Positions 35,241 to 44,434 of a DNA stretch of 64,000 bases are shown one piece after another. The DNA comes from Psychrobacillus psychrotolerans. GTDB lineage: Bacteria > Bacillota > Bacilli > Bacillales_A > Planococcaceae. The position numbers were made by a program, and so were the translations under genes. Numbering within the stretch: the stretch's first letter is position 1; each line of letters begins with the position of its first letter. The stretch is taken from NCBI RefSeq assembly GCF_900115805.1, contig NZ_FOXU01000007.1, positions 124,001-188,000 on the forward strand, written 5' to 3'. Under the pieces are notes generated by a model. It was not told the origin of the DNA, searched no databases, and saw only the letters and a list, made by a program, of their open reading frames with translations.

Positions 35241-35470
35241 ATAATCCACCCCTTTTAACAAAAACAAACAAATAATTTGAATATTAAGTTAATTTTTATT
35301 ACATATCTCCTATATTAACCATTCTCTATGCACTAAGAAAATACCTTTTTCAGAAAAAATAATCTGTAAAATGACTGTAAGTTTTCTATAATTTGTTCCT
35401 CATTTTAGGTATTTATAGAAAATCTCTTTTTTCATGATATGATGATTATTGGCGCGAAGGAGGTCATATC

Positions 35471-36370
35471 GTGAAATTAAATAAAGGTGTTATTTATATA
35501 TTATTAGGTGCATCCTTTTTCGGCTTTACACCTATATTTGCTAAACTTGGATTTAGCTTTGGCTACTCGCTTGGGCAAATCAATATTGTACAAATGGTCA
35601 TTTCCTTCTTTTTATTATGGTCCCTAACTCTAATCAAACGCGCCAGCTTCAAAGGCCTGAATAAGAAGAATATTGTTCAGATAATGATTACCGGTTGCTT
35701 AATCGGTTTAACTAGTATTTTTTATTATGGTTCGATGGAATATTTGCCGGCGTCACTGGCTATTATTTTAATGTTCCAGTTTGTTTGGATAGGCATTATT
35801 TTAGAATGGATTTTCAGCAAAATAAAACCTGCACCTATAACTATATTGTCCATCATACTAATCTTAATAGGGGTCTTTTTTGCTTCCAATTTTGTAAATG
35901 GCGATATAGGTGGTCTACCATATAAAGGGTTAATCTTTGGAATCCTATCAGCATTCACTTATGCAGGGTTTATATTTTGCAGTGGTAAAGTTGCTGTAAA
36001 TGTGGACCCATGGATGCGAAGCTCTTTAATGGTGACTGGTTCAACCATTTTAGTGTTCATTGTATTCATGCATGACATTCCTACGGTACTGCCATTGGAG
36101 AGTGACTTGTTGTCGATTGCTGTTGGTGTTTCGTTATTCGGAGCAGTGCTACCACCATTATTTTTCGCCGCTGGTGCTCCGTTAGTTTCAGGTGGAGTCG
36201 CCAATATATTAACGTCTATTGAATTGCCTATTGCCATTCTCTCAGCGAGTCTTATTTTGTCAGAAGTAGTAACGCCTTTGCAGTGGTTAGGCATCGCTAT
36301 CATACTAGTAGCTATCGCTTGTAATGAACTAGGTACTAAACTGTTCCAAAGAATTAAAGAATATCCTTAA
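35471..36370 (+). CDS. EamA/DMT-family transporter
   Basis: 299 residues, ten membrane segments in two EamA repeats (about 1-140 and 150-290). Typical features are GASFFGFTPIFAKLGFSFG at the start, and near the C-terminus a run from NILTSIELPIAILSASLILSE to PLQWLGIAIILVAIA. Members export amino acids or metabolites; the substrate cannot be told. The start is a GTG with GGAGG seven bases upstream. Followed by a bidirectional terminator about 110 bases on. Confidence 0.85.
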   Translation: MKLNKGVIYILLGASFFGFTPIFAKLGFSFGYSLGQINIVQMVISFFLLWSLTLIKRASFKGLNKKNIVQIMITGCLIGLTSIFYYGSMEYLPASLAIILMFQFVWIGIILEWIFSKIKPAPITILSIILILIGVFFASNFVNGDIGGLPYKGLIFGILSAFTYAGFIFCSGKVAVNVDPWMRSSLMVTGSTILVFIVFMHDIPTVLPLESDLLSIAVGVSLFGAVLPPLFFAAGAPLVSGGVANILTSIELPIAILSASLILSEVVTPLQWLGIAIILVAIACNELGTKLFQRIKEYP

Positions 36371-36480
36371 TGCTAAGTAGAGTATTTACTCAAATATGTT
36401 GATATTTTTGTGTCTTCAAGCGGATGGAATATGGATCAGATCGAATTAATGAATTTGATATAAACTTCTCCTTACTAGTA

Positions 36481-36520
36481 AAAAAACCAGTCTGACTTTA
36501 TTTAGTCAGACTGGTTTTTT
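36481..36520. terminator. Bidirectional terminator between EamA and chemotaxis-receptor genes
   Basis: CCAGTCTGACT pairs with AGTCAGACTGG over a six-base loop, with six A before and six T after. It can serve both convergent genes. Confidence 0.9.
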
Positions 36521-36619
36521 ATTCACCTTTTTCTTTTAGTGTAGTCTTCTTTTACCTAGAACATATATAATATCGATCTCTGTAATATAGCTATTCTTCT
36601 TCGATACTGCCGGTTTGAA

Positions 36620-38101
36620 CTATTTTGTTAAAACAATAAGATCTCTATTTAACGTTTGAAGTTTAGTTGTTGCATCTCCAATTGCTTCTAATAGTTTATT
36701 TTCCTCATAAATAGAAGATACGATTTCTTCAGTTGCCGCACTATTTTGTTGCGCCACTGCTGATAGCATATCAATTTCACCCAATAAATGAGTGAACTGA
36801 TTGCTTACTTTTTCAATCGCAAGTACACTATTTTTCACGTTTACATTTGAAATATCACTTGACTCCTTGACATTGTTAAACACCGTTGCTATTTCTTGTA
36901 GTAACTTTTGACCTTCTAACGCTGTTGTTTGACCTTGTAAAGATTGCTCTTGTGCCGCTGATGAGTTAGTGAATAGCTTAGAAGTAACTTCCGTAATTTT
37001 TGATGCCGTTACTGCACTTTCCTCCGCCAACTTTCGAACCTCATCTGCTACTACTGCAAAGCCTTTCCCGTGTTCACCAGCACGTGCCGCCTCAATCGCA
37101 GCATTTAATGCCAATAAATTCGTTTGGTCGGCAATATTTTTAATGTTGCCAAGTAAATCATTCACCGTTTGTAGACTATTTTGTAAATCATTCATCGTGC
37201 TCACTGTCATATTCATGGAATCACTTAATATATCCATTTGTTTCGTTACTTGATCTACATTTTGTGTGTTCATCGATAACTGCTCATTTACCTGCTGTGA
37301 ATGCTCCATCGCCTCTTGAGATAAATCAACTGTTTGCAAAAGCTCTGATTTCGAATCATGCATCATATTATGCATCGCAAAAATTGAGTCGGCTTCACTT
37401 TGAATAGACTGTGCAATTTGTTGTGTCGTATTTAAAATTGTATCACTGACGGTTGCTAACGAATTCGATGTGTTTTTTACATCATCCGTTTCTATACCTA
37501 ACGTATGAGCACTTTGTTCAATCTTTGCTACTAATTCTTTCGTTTCTTGTAGTAGCTTACTTGCCTCTTGCTCACGCTCTCCAGACTTGGAAACTAATTC
37601 GCCACCCCATGCATTTAGTTTATTTAACATATATAAAATTCCGTTATATACGAAAAATATTGTAAGAAAGCTCGGGAACGATTTATTTTCCCCTAAAAAT
37701 TTATCCGGGGCTAGTACGTAAAGTAACACGACACAAATTTCTACAATAAGCCCATACGTAATCAAAATCTTTCGCTCAAAATAAATTGCAGCCATTACAA
37801 TTGTAATGAAAACTAAGTAATGCTTATTTAATGTATAACCATCTAATAAGAATAATGTGAATACTGCCATTCCTGGTAAGGCTGCAAATAAAACTGCCTT
37901 CACAATATCAGAATGCTTCAAAAAATAATTTAAGCATGCAAATGCTATAACAACAGCAGCAGTTAAAATATACAGTATCGATCCGCCAAACCCGTTATCA
38001 ATGATTAGTGGGATTACAATTATCGCCAATAGGAAGCATGTAATCTTTAAGTTTAACTGATGAACCCTTTGAAGATTATATGAAAAAGGTTTATTTTCCA
38101 T
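36620..38101 (-). CDS. Methyl-accepting chemotaxis protein with multi-span membrane N-terminus
   Basis: About 493 residues if started at the ATG at 38101, which has GGAGG 11 bases upstream; in-frame ATGs at 38119 and 38131 are alternatives. The first 170 residues hold about six hydrophobic segments with no extracellular sensing domain and no recognisable HAMP domain. The cytoplasmic coiled coil has the fully conserved hairpin tip [20 protein letters not shown], followed by [14 protein letters not shown], which binds CheA/CheW. The signal may be sensed within the membrane or cytoplasm. It is a single gene. Confidence 0.85.
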   Translation of the reverse strand: MENKPFSYNLQRVHQLNLKITCFLLAIIVIPLIIDNGFGGSILYILTAAVVIAFACLNYFLKHSDIVKAVLFAALPGMAVFTLFLLDGYTLNKHYLVFITIVMAAIYFERKILITYGLIVEICVVLLYVLAPDKFLGENKSFPSFLTIFFVYNGILYMLNKLNAWGGELVSKSGEREQEASKLLQETKELVAKIEQSAHTLGIETDDVKNTSNSLATVSDTILNTTQQIAQSIQSEADSIFAMHNMMHDSKSELLQTVDLSQEAMEHSQQVNEQLSMNTQNVDQVTKQMDILSDSMNMTVSTMNDLQNSLQTVNDLLGNIKNIADQTNLLALNAAIEAARAGEHGKGFAVVADEVRKLAEESAVTASKITEVTSKLFTNSSAAQEQSLQGQTTALEGQKLLQEIATVFNNVKESSDISNVNVKNSVLAIEKVSNQFTHLLGEIDMLSAVAQQNSAATEEIVSSIYEENKLLEAIGDATTKLQTLNRDLIVLTK

Positions 38102-38131
38102 GAGTTTATTTTCCTCCATACATATCACCAT

Positions 38132-38577
38132 TCTACTAATTGATTTTTATTTTCAATTACTATTTTTGTATATCTTACAAAAAATTCAAACCCGTTACTC
38201 CTTGTACTATTTTTTCCTCAATATTAGATAACAACCAAATATTATATTAGTAAATATATACCATAATGAATTTTATTATATGGTTAATTAAACCTTATAG
38301 TCAATAGAACTATTTACACAAGGAATTATCTTTCACTACACTATTTTCTGTTGTTATCTCAACCTCCGACTAGCCAAAGTAATATGCATTTCATCAATAG
38401 AGATATTCCTTCTAAAAAATTCATTTTGGGATTTCCTTAATTGATTCAAGACCAAATTAAAGTCTTCTCTTTTAAAAGTTCACCTCAATTTTGTCTTTTT
38501 TTGACCTTTTAAACAAACTTTTGGACTATTAATGAATATTCTTATATACTAATATCCTATAAAGGGGGTTAATAAAA
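38132..38577. other. Intergenic region of 446 bases between divergent genes
   Basis: AT-rich sequence without a supported gene, RNA motif or strong hairpin. A possible promoter for the peroxidase gene is TTGGAC, 18 bases, TATACT shortly before its GGGGG ribosome binding site. Confidence 0.5.
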
Positions 38578-39123
38578 ATGAGTATTTATAATTATCAAGT
38601 GAAGAAGCCTAACGGGGATATTCTTTCTATGGAAACTTACAAAGATAAAGTGATGCTAATTTGCAACACTGCTAGTCAATGTGAATTCACCTATCAGTAC
38701 GAAGATTTACAGAAGTTATATGAAAGACAGTTAAAGGATGGTTTTACAGTACTTTCTTTTCCTTGTGACCAATTTGGCAATCAAAATCCCGAGGATGGCG
38801 TGCAAACTGCCGCACAATGTAAGCTACAATTTGGTGTAAGCTATCCAGTTTTTGATAAAATCAATGTCAACGGCGACAACACGCACCCTTTATTTAATTA
38901 TTTAAAGCATGAAATTGATGCACCGGAAATCGAAAAAAATACGTTTCAACAAAAAATGTTATTTGAAAATATCGAAAAGTATTATCCAGAATTTTTAATT
39001 GGTAATAATATTCGTTGGAACTTTACAAAGTTCCTAGTAGATCGTAAAGGAAAAGTTGTTGCTCGTTTTGAGCCAGATGCTTCTATGATTGATATCCAAG
39101 ATGCTATTCAAGCCTTACTTTAA
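38578..39123 (+). CDS. Glutathione peroxidase-family thiol peroxidase
   Basis: 181 residues. Peroxidatic Cys35 lies in NTASQCEFT (canonical NVASKCGFT), the catalytic Gln in FPCDQFGNQNPED (Gln69), and the catalytic Trp in IRWNFTKFLVDRKG near residue 142. Bacilli lack glutathione, so the reductant is probably thioredoxin or bacillithiol. It is somewhat longer than the usual 158 residues because of an insert around NTFQQKMLFENIEKYYPE. GGGGG precedes the ATG; a strong terminator follows. Confidence 0.87.
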   Translation: MSIYNYQVKKPNGDILSMETYKDKVMLICNTASQCEFTYQYEDLQKLYERQLKDGFTVLSFPCDQFGNQNPEDGVQTAAQCKLQFGVSYPVFDKINVNGDNTHPLFNYLKHEIDAPEIEKNTFQQKMLFENIEKYYPEFLIGNNIRWNFTKFLVDRKGKVVARFEPDASMIDIQDAIQALL

Positions 39124-39135
39124 TCAAGCATTATA

Positions 39136-39180
39136 TAAAAAGTCCTTTTACAAGGGGTACCCTTTGTAAAAGGACTTTTT
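39136..39180 (+). terminator. Terminator of the glutathione peroxidase gene
   Basis: AAAAAGTCCTTTTACAAGGG and its near-complement form a very long stem with a GTAC loop and a T5 tail; the A tract on the other side allows minus-strand function too. Confidence 0.92.
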
Positions 39181-39239
39181 AAAATTCAATACATATTGGG
39201 CTTTCTTTAACATAATTAAATACCTAATCTAAACCTAGC

Positions 39240-39719
39240 CTATTTGTGATACGGTTCATTTTTCATAATTCTAAAAGCACGATAAATCTGCTCCACCAAC
39301 ACCAACTTCATCAATTGGTGAGGCAAGGTCATTTTACTAAAGGAAAGTTTTTCATCAGAGCGTTTCATGACATCTTCATGTAATCCTAAAGATCCTCCTA
39401 TAACAAACGCAATTTTGCTTCTTCCATATGTCATGAGAGATTCTATATCGCCAGCCAACTGCTCCGACGTTTTCATCTTCCCTTCAATTGCAAGAGCAAT
39501 AACATATGTATCTGCTCCTATTTTTGCTAGAATTCGGTCACCTTCTTTTTTCTTTACAATTTCCATATCAGCTTCACTTAGATTTTCAGGCGCTTTTTCA
39601 TCAGCCACCTCTACTAAATCTATTTTGGCGTATGCCCCTAGTCTCTTCGTATATTCTTCAATTCCCATTTTTAAGTACTTTTCTTTTAATTTACCTACTG
39701 ATACAATTTGTATATTCAC
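39240..39719 (-). CDS. rlmH: 23S rRNA pseudouridine-1915 N3-methyltransferase RlmH
   Basis: 159 residues, the family length. SPOUT-type methyltransferase that modifies pseudouridine 1915 in helix 69 of 23S rRNA. The knot region [14 protein letters not shown] (SAM site) and the C-terminus [17 protein letters not shown] are highly conserved. The start is a GTG with AAAGGTGG seven bases upstream; part of this site coincides with a DnaA-box-like sequence. Last gene of the wal-htrA-rlmH neighbourhood that is typical of Firmicutes near oriC. Confidence 0.96.
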   Translation of the reverse strand: MNIQIVSVGKLKEKYLKMGIEEYTKRLGAYAKIDLVEVADEKAPENLSEADMEIVKKKEGDRILAKIGADTYVIALAIEGKMKTSEQLAGDIESLMTYGRSKIAFVIGGSLGLHEDVMKRSDEKLSFSKMTLPHQLMKLVLVEQIYRAFRIMKNEPYHK

Positions 39720-39806
39720 AGGTTATCCACCTTTACATTTCGTTTACAAACAAGTTATGCACAGCACTTATGCACATATCCACAACAGTTATCTACATCT
39801 TGTGTT

Positions 39807-39974
39807 TCAATTTTCATTAGCCACAATATATAATGCGAAGTTTTCACAGTACGAACAAACTGTGGATAACTTTTCCTCTTCTTTTAATTCCTCTAACATA
39901 GGAAAAGTTTTTTGTTCTGCCACAAACATGTCTAAAGCGTGGTTTATATGGGTTTCGCAACTGAATATTCTCAC
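39807..39974 (-). CDS. CxxH/CxxC mini-protein
   Basis: 55 residues from a GTG at 39974 with AAAGGAG eight bases upstream; a longer in-frame ATG exists but has no binding site. It holds SCETH near the N-terminus and CSYC near the C-terminus, the paired CxxH and CxxC that give the family its name and suggest one zinc ion. The family is commonly found between htrA and rlmH in Bacillales. Function unknown. The gene lies inside the DnaA-box cluster. Confidence 0.78.
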   Translation of the reverse strand: MRIFSCETHINHALDMFVAEQKTFPMLEELKEEEKLSTVCSYCENFALYIVANEN

Positions 39975-40058
39975 TTCTATCACTCCTTTTATTGTCCGAA
40001 TACTTTTAATAGTTATACACAAATCACTCATTGTTATCCACAACCTATTTTACCAAAG

Positions 40059-40102
40059 AAAAAACGAGTAGGAAAGCCACGCTTTTTTTTCCTACTCGTT
40101 GT
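40059..40102 (-). terminator. Terminator of htrA
   Basis: On the minus strand AACGAGTAGGAAA pairs with TTTCCTACTCGTT (13 pairs) and runs into a T tract. It separates htrA from the two genes after it. Confidence 0.88.
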
Positions 40103-40140
40103 GTACATCTCTTATTTACACTAATAAGTTATCCACATGT

Positions 40141-41373
40141 TTATAGTTCTGTTGTTTCCTTTAAAAGTAATGTTAACTCTACTAGTTTTCCCTGTCTATA
40201 GACTTTTACTTTTAGTTCTTCTCCTGTTTCTTTTTCGTTGTACAGATGTTTGCGGAGTTCAATAGTATTTTCTATTTTTTCACCATCCATTTCTACAATG
40301 ACATCGTATGATTTCATCCCTGCTGCTGCCGCTGGAGTTCCTTCCACTACTTCATCAACTACAACACCAGTTGTAACTTCAGCCGGTAATTTTAATGTTT
40401 CCTTTTGGTGAACCGCCGGTACATTCGTTAAATCAATAAGTGTTATTCCCATAGAAGGGCGATTAACTTTTCCGTTTTGCTCTAAATCTTCTATAATTGG
40501 AATGGCTGTATTAACTGGTATTGCAAGACCTATACCTTCTACCGTGGATTCAGAAATCTTCATCGAATTTATTCCGATAAGCTGCCCTGCTAAGTTAATC
40601 AGAGCACCACCGCTGTTTCCAGGGTTAATCGCAGCATCCGTTTGTAAAACCTCTGACTGCCAATCCTCTAAACCATCGCCATTTAAATCTACTGGTATTG
40701 CACGGTCTTTACCAGATACCACTCCTGTTGTAACCGAGCCATAAAAATCAAGTCCTAGAGGATTACCTATAGCAATAACTGTTTCACCTTGTTTTAATAT
40801 ATCTGAGTCACCAAACTCTATAACCGCTTCTACACCAGTATCATCAATTTCAAGCACCGCTAAGTCAGACCAAATATCTCCTCCTACAATACTTGCTTCT
40901 GCTTTAGATCCATCAGCTAATGTTACTTCTACTGATTTTGCATCTTCAATAACATGATAATTTGTAATAACATAAGCTTTACCATTTTCTTTCTTATAAA
41001 TTACGCCGGAGCCTGTTCCCGCATCCTGAGTTGCTTCTGATTGGTTCCAGAAATTTGTTACGGACTGAATATTAGTTATCCCAACAACTGCACTTGAAGC
41101 TTTTTCTACAGCATCAGTGACATCTGTAGTAACATCTACTGAAAGCTGTTGTGTTTGTTGTGTTGTATCTTTTGACTTTGTTTCACTGTCTGATGGTAGG
41201 TTTGTTACTACAGAAGGTATTAAGAACCATACGAGTAAGGCACCAACAAGTACGCCTGCAAGTCCACTAAAGAAATAGCCAGCCATGCCTCGTTTTTTTC
41301 CATTCCTTTTCTTGGGTTCTATCGTTGGTTGTTCATTTGGCAATTGTGGTCCATAGGGATTATTTATATCCAT
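40141..41373 (-). CDS. htrA: HtrA-family membrane-anchored serine protease with PDZ domain
   Basis: 410 residues from the ATG at 41373 with GAGG nine bases upstream. A cytoplasmic Pro/Lys-rich start is followed by one membrane segment (about 32-55), a trypsin-like domain with catalytic His140 (TNYHVIED), Asp170 (WSDLAVLE) and Ser254 (GNSGGAL), and a C-terminal PDZ domain from about 310. It degrades misfolded exported proteins at the membrane surface. Position after walJ corresponds to B. subtilis yyxA (htrC), the paralogue next to the wal operon. Confidence 0.93.
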   Translation of the reverse strand: MDINNPYGPQLPNEQPTIEPKKRNGKKRGMAGYFFSGLAGVLVGALLVWFLIPSVVTNLPSDSETKSKDTTQQTQQLSVDVTTDVTDAVEKASSAVVGITNIQSVTNFWNQSEATQDAGTGSGVIYKKENGKAYVITNYHVIEDAKSVEVTLADGSKAEASIVGGDIWSDLAVLEIDDTGVEAVIEFGDSDILKQGETVIAIGNPLGLDFYGSVTTGVVSGKDRAIPVDLNGDGLEDWQSEVLQTDAAINPGNSGGALINLAGQLIGINSMKISESTVEGIGLAIPVNTAIPIIEDLEQNGKVNRPSMGITLIDLTNVPAVHQKETLKLPAEVTTGVVVDEVVEGTPAAAAGMKSYDVIVEMDGEKIENTIELRKHLYNEKETGEELKVKVYRQGKLVELTLLLKETTEL

Positions 41374-41457
41374 CTTTCTCTTCCTCTCTATTTCTAATAT
41401 GTCTGATACTAACAATGTACCCATTACACATTAAAATAAGATGAAAATTTCTTAAAA

Positions 41458-41502
41458 AATAAATAAAAGTTCCAAATACTACACCCATAGTATTCGGAAC
41501 TT
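41458..41502 (-). terminator. Terminator of the wal operon after walJ
   Basis: On the minus strand AAGTTCC-AATACTA pairs with TAGTATT-GGAACTT and is followed by a T-rich tail. Confidence 0.82.
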
Positions 41503-41514
41503 CGATTTTTATTT

Positions 41515-42303
41515 TTATACAAATACTAACTCTGTAGGTTTATTGGCATCTGTGTCATGTAGATGCACATACTCTCCTGCAATCACACCACAGGATTGAA
41601 GTGTTTGCGTAACACTCATACGAGCTAAGTCTTTCATATTATTATCTTTACTTAAATGTGATAAATAGATATTCGTATTCTTCACATCAATTACTTCACT
41701 CATAGCAACTGCAGCATCCTCATTAGAGACATGTCCAACATCACTTAATATTCTTCGTTTAACGGACCAAGGATAACGACCCATCTGCAACATGCTAACA
41801 TCATGATTACTCTCAAAGACAAAGGAGTCTGCTCCTTTAATAAGCCCTTTCATACGATCGCTCACATATCCTGTATCCGTGATTAAAACAAGTTTTCGAT
41901 CATTTTCATGAAAAATATAAAACATAGGGTCGGCTGCATCATGAGATACTGCAAAAGATTGTATATCAATAGAGCCAAATTGTTTTACTGTTTCCATATC
42001 AAATTGAAATCTTTGGTCTAATGGTACGTTACCGATTAGTGGATCCATAGCAGACCATGTTTTTTCATTTGCAAAAATAGGAATGCCATACTTTCTAGCT
42101 AAGACCCCTAACCCTTTAATATGATCGCTATGCTCATGTGTGATAAAAATTCCTGAGAGCTTTTTAATATCGCGATCAATTTCTTGAAATAACTGATCCA
42201 TCTTTTTCCCACTTAGTCCTACGTCTACTAAAAATGAATGTTCCTCATTTTCTACATAAACAGCATTACCACTACTACCACTTGCTAACACACTAAACTT
42301 CAT
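41515..42303 (-). CDS. walJ: WalJ (YycJ) metallo-beta-lactamase-fold hydrolase
   Basis: 262 residues. Metal ligands lie in [11 protein letters not shown] (the HxHxDH motif near residue 57), in the SHDAADP loop and in a late YLSHLSKDN segment. Fold and length match YycJ/WalJ, a putative 5'-3' exonuclease linked to DNA replication or repair and encoded at the end of wal operons. AAGGAG precedes the ATG, 12 bases after walI. Confidence 0.94.
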   Translation of the reverse strand: MKFSVLASGSSGNAVYVENEEHSFLVDVGLSGKKMDQLFQEIDRDIKKLSGIFITHEHSDHIKGLGVLARKYGIPIFANEKTWSAMDPLIGNVPLDQRFQFDMETVKQFGSIDIQSFAVSHDAADPMFYIFHENDRKLVLITDTGYVSDRMKGLIKGADSFVFESNHDVSMLQMGRYPWSVKRRILSDVGHVSNEDAAVAMSEVIDVKNTNIYLSHLSKDNNMKDLARMSVTQTLQSCGVIAGEYVHLHDTDANKPTELVFV

Positions 42304-42315
42304 CTTTAAAACTCC

Positions 42316-43119
42316 TTATTCTACTACTGATTGTTCCGTCTCTTTTGGCATCTCAATTACTCTTCCTTCTACTGCATTTACAAAGTATTCTTCCATTGTG
42401 CCATCTATTAGTTCTACAAGAATATGCCAAGTTGGTGCAAAAACTTGTGTCTCTGTTACCTGGGCTAACGTCGAATATCCAAGTTCAATATCTTTAATCA
42501 TGGAGTCTGGTTTTAAAAGAATATTATCATACAGTATTTTTATCACCTGTAAATGAGGCAACAATTTTTGGGACTCATTATAATTTTCTAAGTCATCAAG
42601 TATAGTCTGTTCATAACCAATGAGCTCATTATTATCATTCCAGTGAACTACTAGCTTCGCATTCGTATTATAGTATACCAACCGTTTATTTACTTGCTGA
42701 AATAATATAGCTGTTTTGCTTTCTTCATCTATTTTCCATAGACCATAAGCTGAACCTCTTATCACTTGCTCTTGTACTATTTTTTCAATGGTATTTTCAT
42801 CGGTTATTTTTATAGGTTCTTTAAAGGTACTCACTAGTTTATCTGTATTAAGGTTTTCTATTTCTTGATTCTCTAATTCTTCTATTTCCTCTAGAGTAAA
42901 TTTATGGACAGTTCCTGACACATACGAAGCCTCTTGTATGGCGTGATCAGTCTCTAAAATTTTTATATTATCGATAGCGAGTTTCTCTGAGATAGGTGTA
43001 TCCGTCGGTTTGTCCATTTGTTGAGATTCATTATACCGACCTAAGTATAAAGAAAGTAAGAATACGTTTAAAATAGAAAAGACAATTATAAAGATAGTTT
43101 TCGTTTTATTCCAGTCCAT
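42316..43119 (-). CDS. walI: WalI (YycI) regulator of WalK
   Basis: 267 residues, one N-terminal membrane segment (TIFIIVFSILNVFLLSLYLG) and an extracellular YycI domain. With WalH it contacts WalK through the membrane helix and lowers kinase activity. It overlaps the end of walH by 14 bases, indicating coupled translation. Confidence 0.93.
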   Translation of the reverse strand: MDWNKTKTIFIIVFSILNVFLLSLYLGRYNESQQMDKPTDTPISEKLAIDNIKILETDHAIQEASYVSGTVHKFTLEEIEELENQEIENLNTDKLVSTFKEPIKITDENTIEKIVQEQVIRGSAYGLWKIDEESKTAILFQQVNKRLVYYNTNAKLVVHWNDNNELIGYEQTILDDLENYNESQKLLPHLQVIKILYDNILLKPDSMIKDIELGYSTLAQVTETQVFAPTWHILVELIDGTMEEYFVNAVEGRVIEMPKETEQSVVE

Positions 43120-44434
43120 ATTTCATCCCTCCTAATAATTCAGGAGATATGGGAATCCAACTTCCACTCTCTAAGTAATACCAGGAAGGTTCTAAATTGA
43201 AGTGAGGTTGAGTCTCATCTCGAGATAAGTAATATCCTATTATGACATCATCTATAGTGTCCGTATTAATATCAGTTGCATTAGATAAAAAGTCATAAAC
43301 AGACTGTCCTGAAGCTAGCTCTACTTCCCGTGTTTTAAAAGGGACAGCAGCAGCAAGTGTATAAAGAGGATGATAATATTGATACACTCGCTCAACTCCC
43401 CACTTCTGAGAGATTTCCGTTGATATCTCTCTACCAAAAACCGGTAAGTCTGCAAAATACAACTGATAGTTAATTTGACTATTGTCAGTGTTCATTCTGT
43501 AATACCGATAGTCATCTGTCCATCCGTTATGCTCATTGACAAAGTTCAAGCTATTTTGAATGAGATCTACTGGGACCCCTGGATTATCATTCTCCGAAGC
43601 AGGATGTACATAGCCAAAACTTCTACTATTATAATTCACTCTCATTAATGCGCTATCATCGGTGAATTGCAGTTCGTTCGTACCAACTGAATTACTTCTC
43701 ACTAAGCTTGGGTTATTGAACAGAGCATCTTTGAATTTTTCTGATTCAATCTCTTTAATAGAATAGGTATAACTCAAGATTTTTTCTGGTGACGATGAAA
43801 CGTATAATGATAATTTATTGTCTGTAATTATTTCATTATATACTTGCATTTTTTCTGTGTACTTTAAAATACGATCCGTAAATCCTGATTTATTTACCTG
43901 TTCTGCGGTCGCTGTATACATCTTCTGTTGTGATGTACTTATAAAATACAAGTTCATATGCTCCGGAGCTTCCTCACTCCAATCGATTATTAATCGATTA
44001 AAATAAGCATCCGGAAAAGCCGGATTTGCAAATTTTAAGGTCGTGCCTAAAACCTCTACAGGAACATCCGCCGCAAAAAACAAACTTGCACGATTAGGCT
44101 TTTTGATAAACTCATTTATTTGATCGGTATTTAGTTTATTACTAGCTAATTCGACCGTTTGAATTTCCCAATTTTTCATATTGTCGAGTATAAACTCAAT
44201 AGGCTTACTGTTAAAAGACCCTTTTAACTCACCTTCTTGACTTATAATCATACGATAAGGTTTAATAACGTCTTCCATTTTCTTTTTTTGAGCAATGGAT
44301 ATATCTACAGTGGTTCCTTCGCTTGTTTGAATAACAGGAGAATATGTCCAGATAGCAAAAGTTAATGTAAAGCTAAGGAAAATAAGTAAGACCAGAACAA
44401 CTGATTTTAATTGCTCAATATATTTCAATCCCAC
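43106..44434 (-). CDS. walH: WalH (YycH) regulator of WalK
   Basis: 442 residues, one N-terminal membrane segment (SVVLVLLIFLSFTLTFAIW) followed by an extracellular YycH region. Its partner is WalI, and both restrain the WalK kinase. The start overlaps the end of walK by ten bases. Confidence 0.93.
   Translation of the reverse strand: MGLKYIEQLKSVVLVLLIFLSFTLTFAIWTYSPVIQTSEGTTVDISIAQKKKMEDVIKPYRMIISQEGELKGSFNSKPIEFILDNMKNWEIQTVELASNKLNTDQINEFIKKPNRASLFFAADVPVEVLGTTLKFANPAFPDAYFNRLIIDWSEEAPEHMNLYFISTSQQKMYTATAEQVNKSGFTDRILKYTEKMQVYNEIITDNKLSLYVSSSPEKILSYTYSIKEIESEKFKDALFNNPSLVRSNSVGTNELQFTDDSALMRVNYNSRSFGYVHPASENDNPGVPVDLIQNSLNFVNEHNGWTDDYRYYRMNTDNSQINYQLYFADLPVFGREISTEISQKWGVERVYQYYHPLYTLAAAVPFKTREVELASGQSVYDFLSNATDINTDTIDDVIIGYYLSRDETQPHFNLEPSWYYLESGSWIPISPELLGGMKYGLE

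Larger units (their letters stand above)
39723..40137. promoter_or_regulatory. DnaA-box cluster between rlmH and htrA
   Basis: Six perfect matches to TTATNCACA: plus strand at 39755-39763, 39768-39776, 40013-40021, 40034-40042 and 40129-40137, minus strand at 39861-39869. Four more differ at one position (39723, 39776, 39789, 40112). They sit on both sides of, and one within, the CxxH/CxxC gene. DnaA-box clusters outside oriC are known in B. subtilis and I recall one next to yydA, the rlmH orthologue. Confidence 0.75.

Noticed and set aside
39367-40071. A 234-codon open frame on the plus strand, opposite rlmH and the CxxH/CxxC gene
   Set aside because: It lies antisense to well-supported genes, has no ribosome binding site and no family resemblance; its length is a by-product of the rlmH codon pattern.
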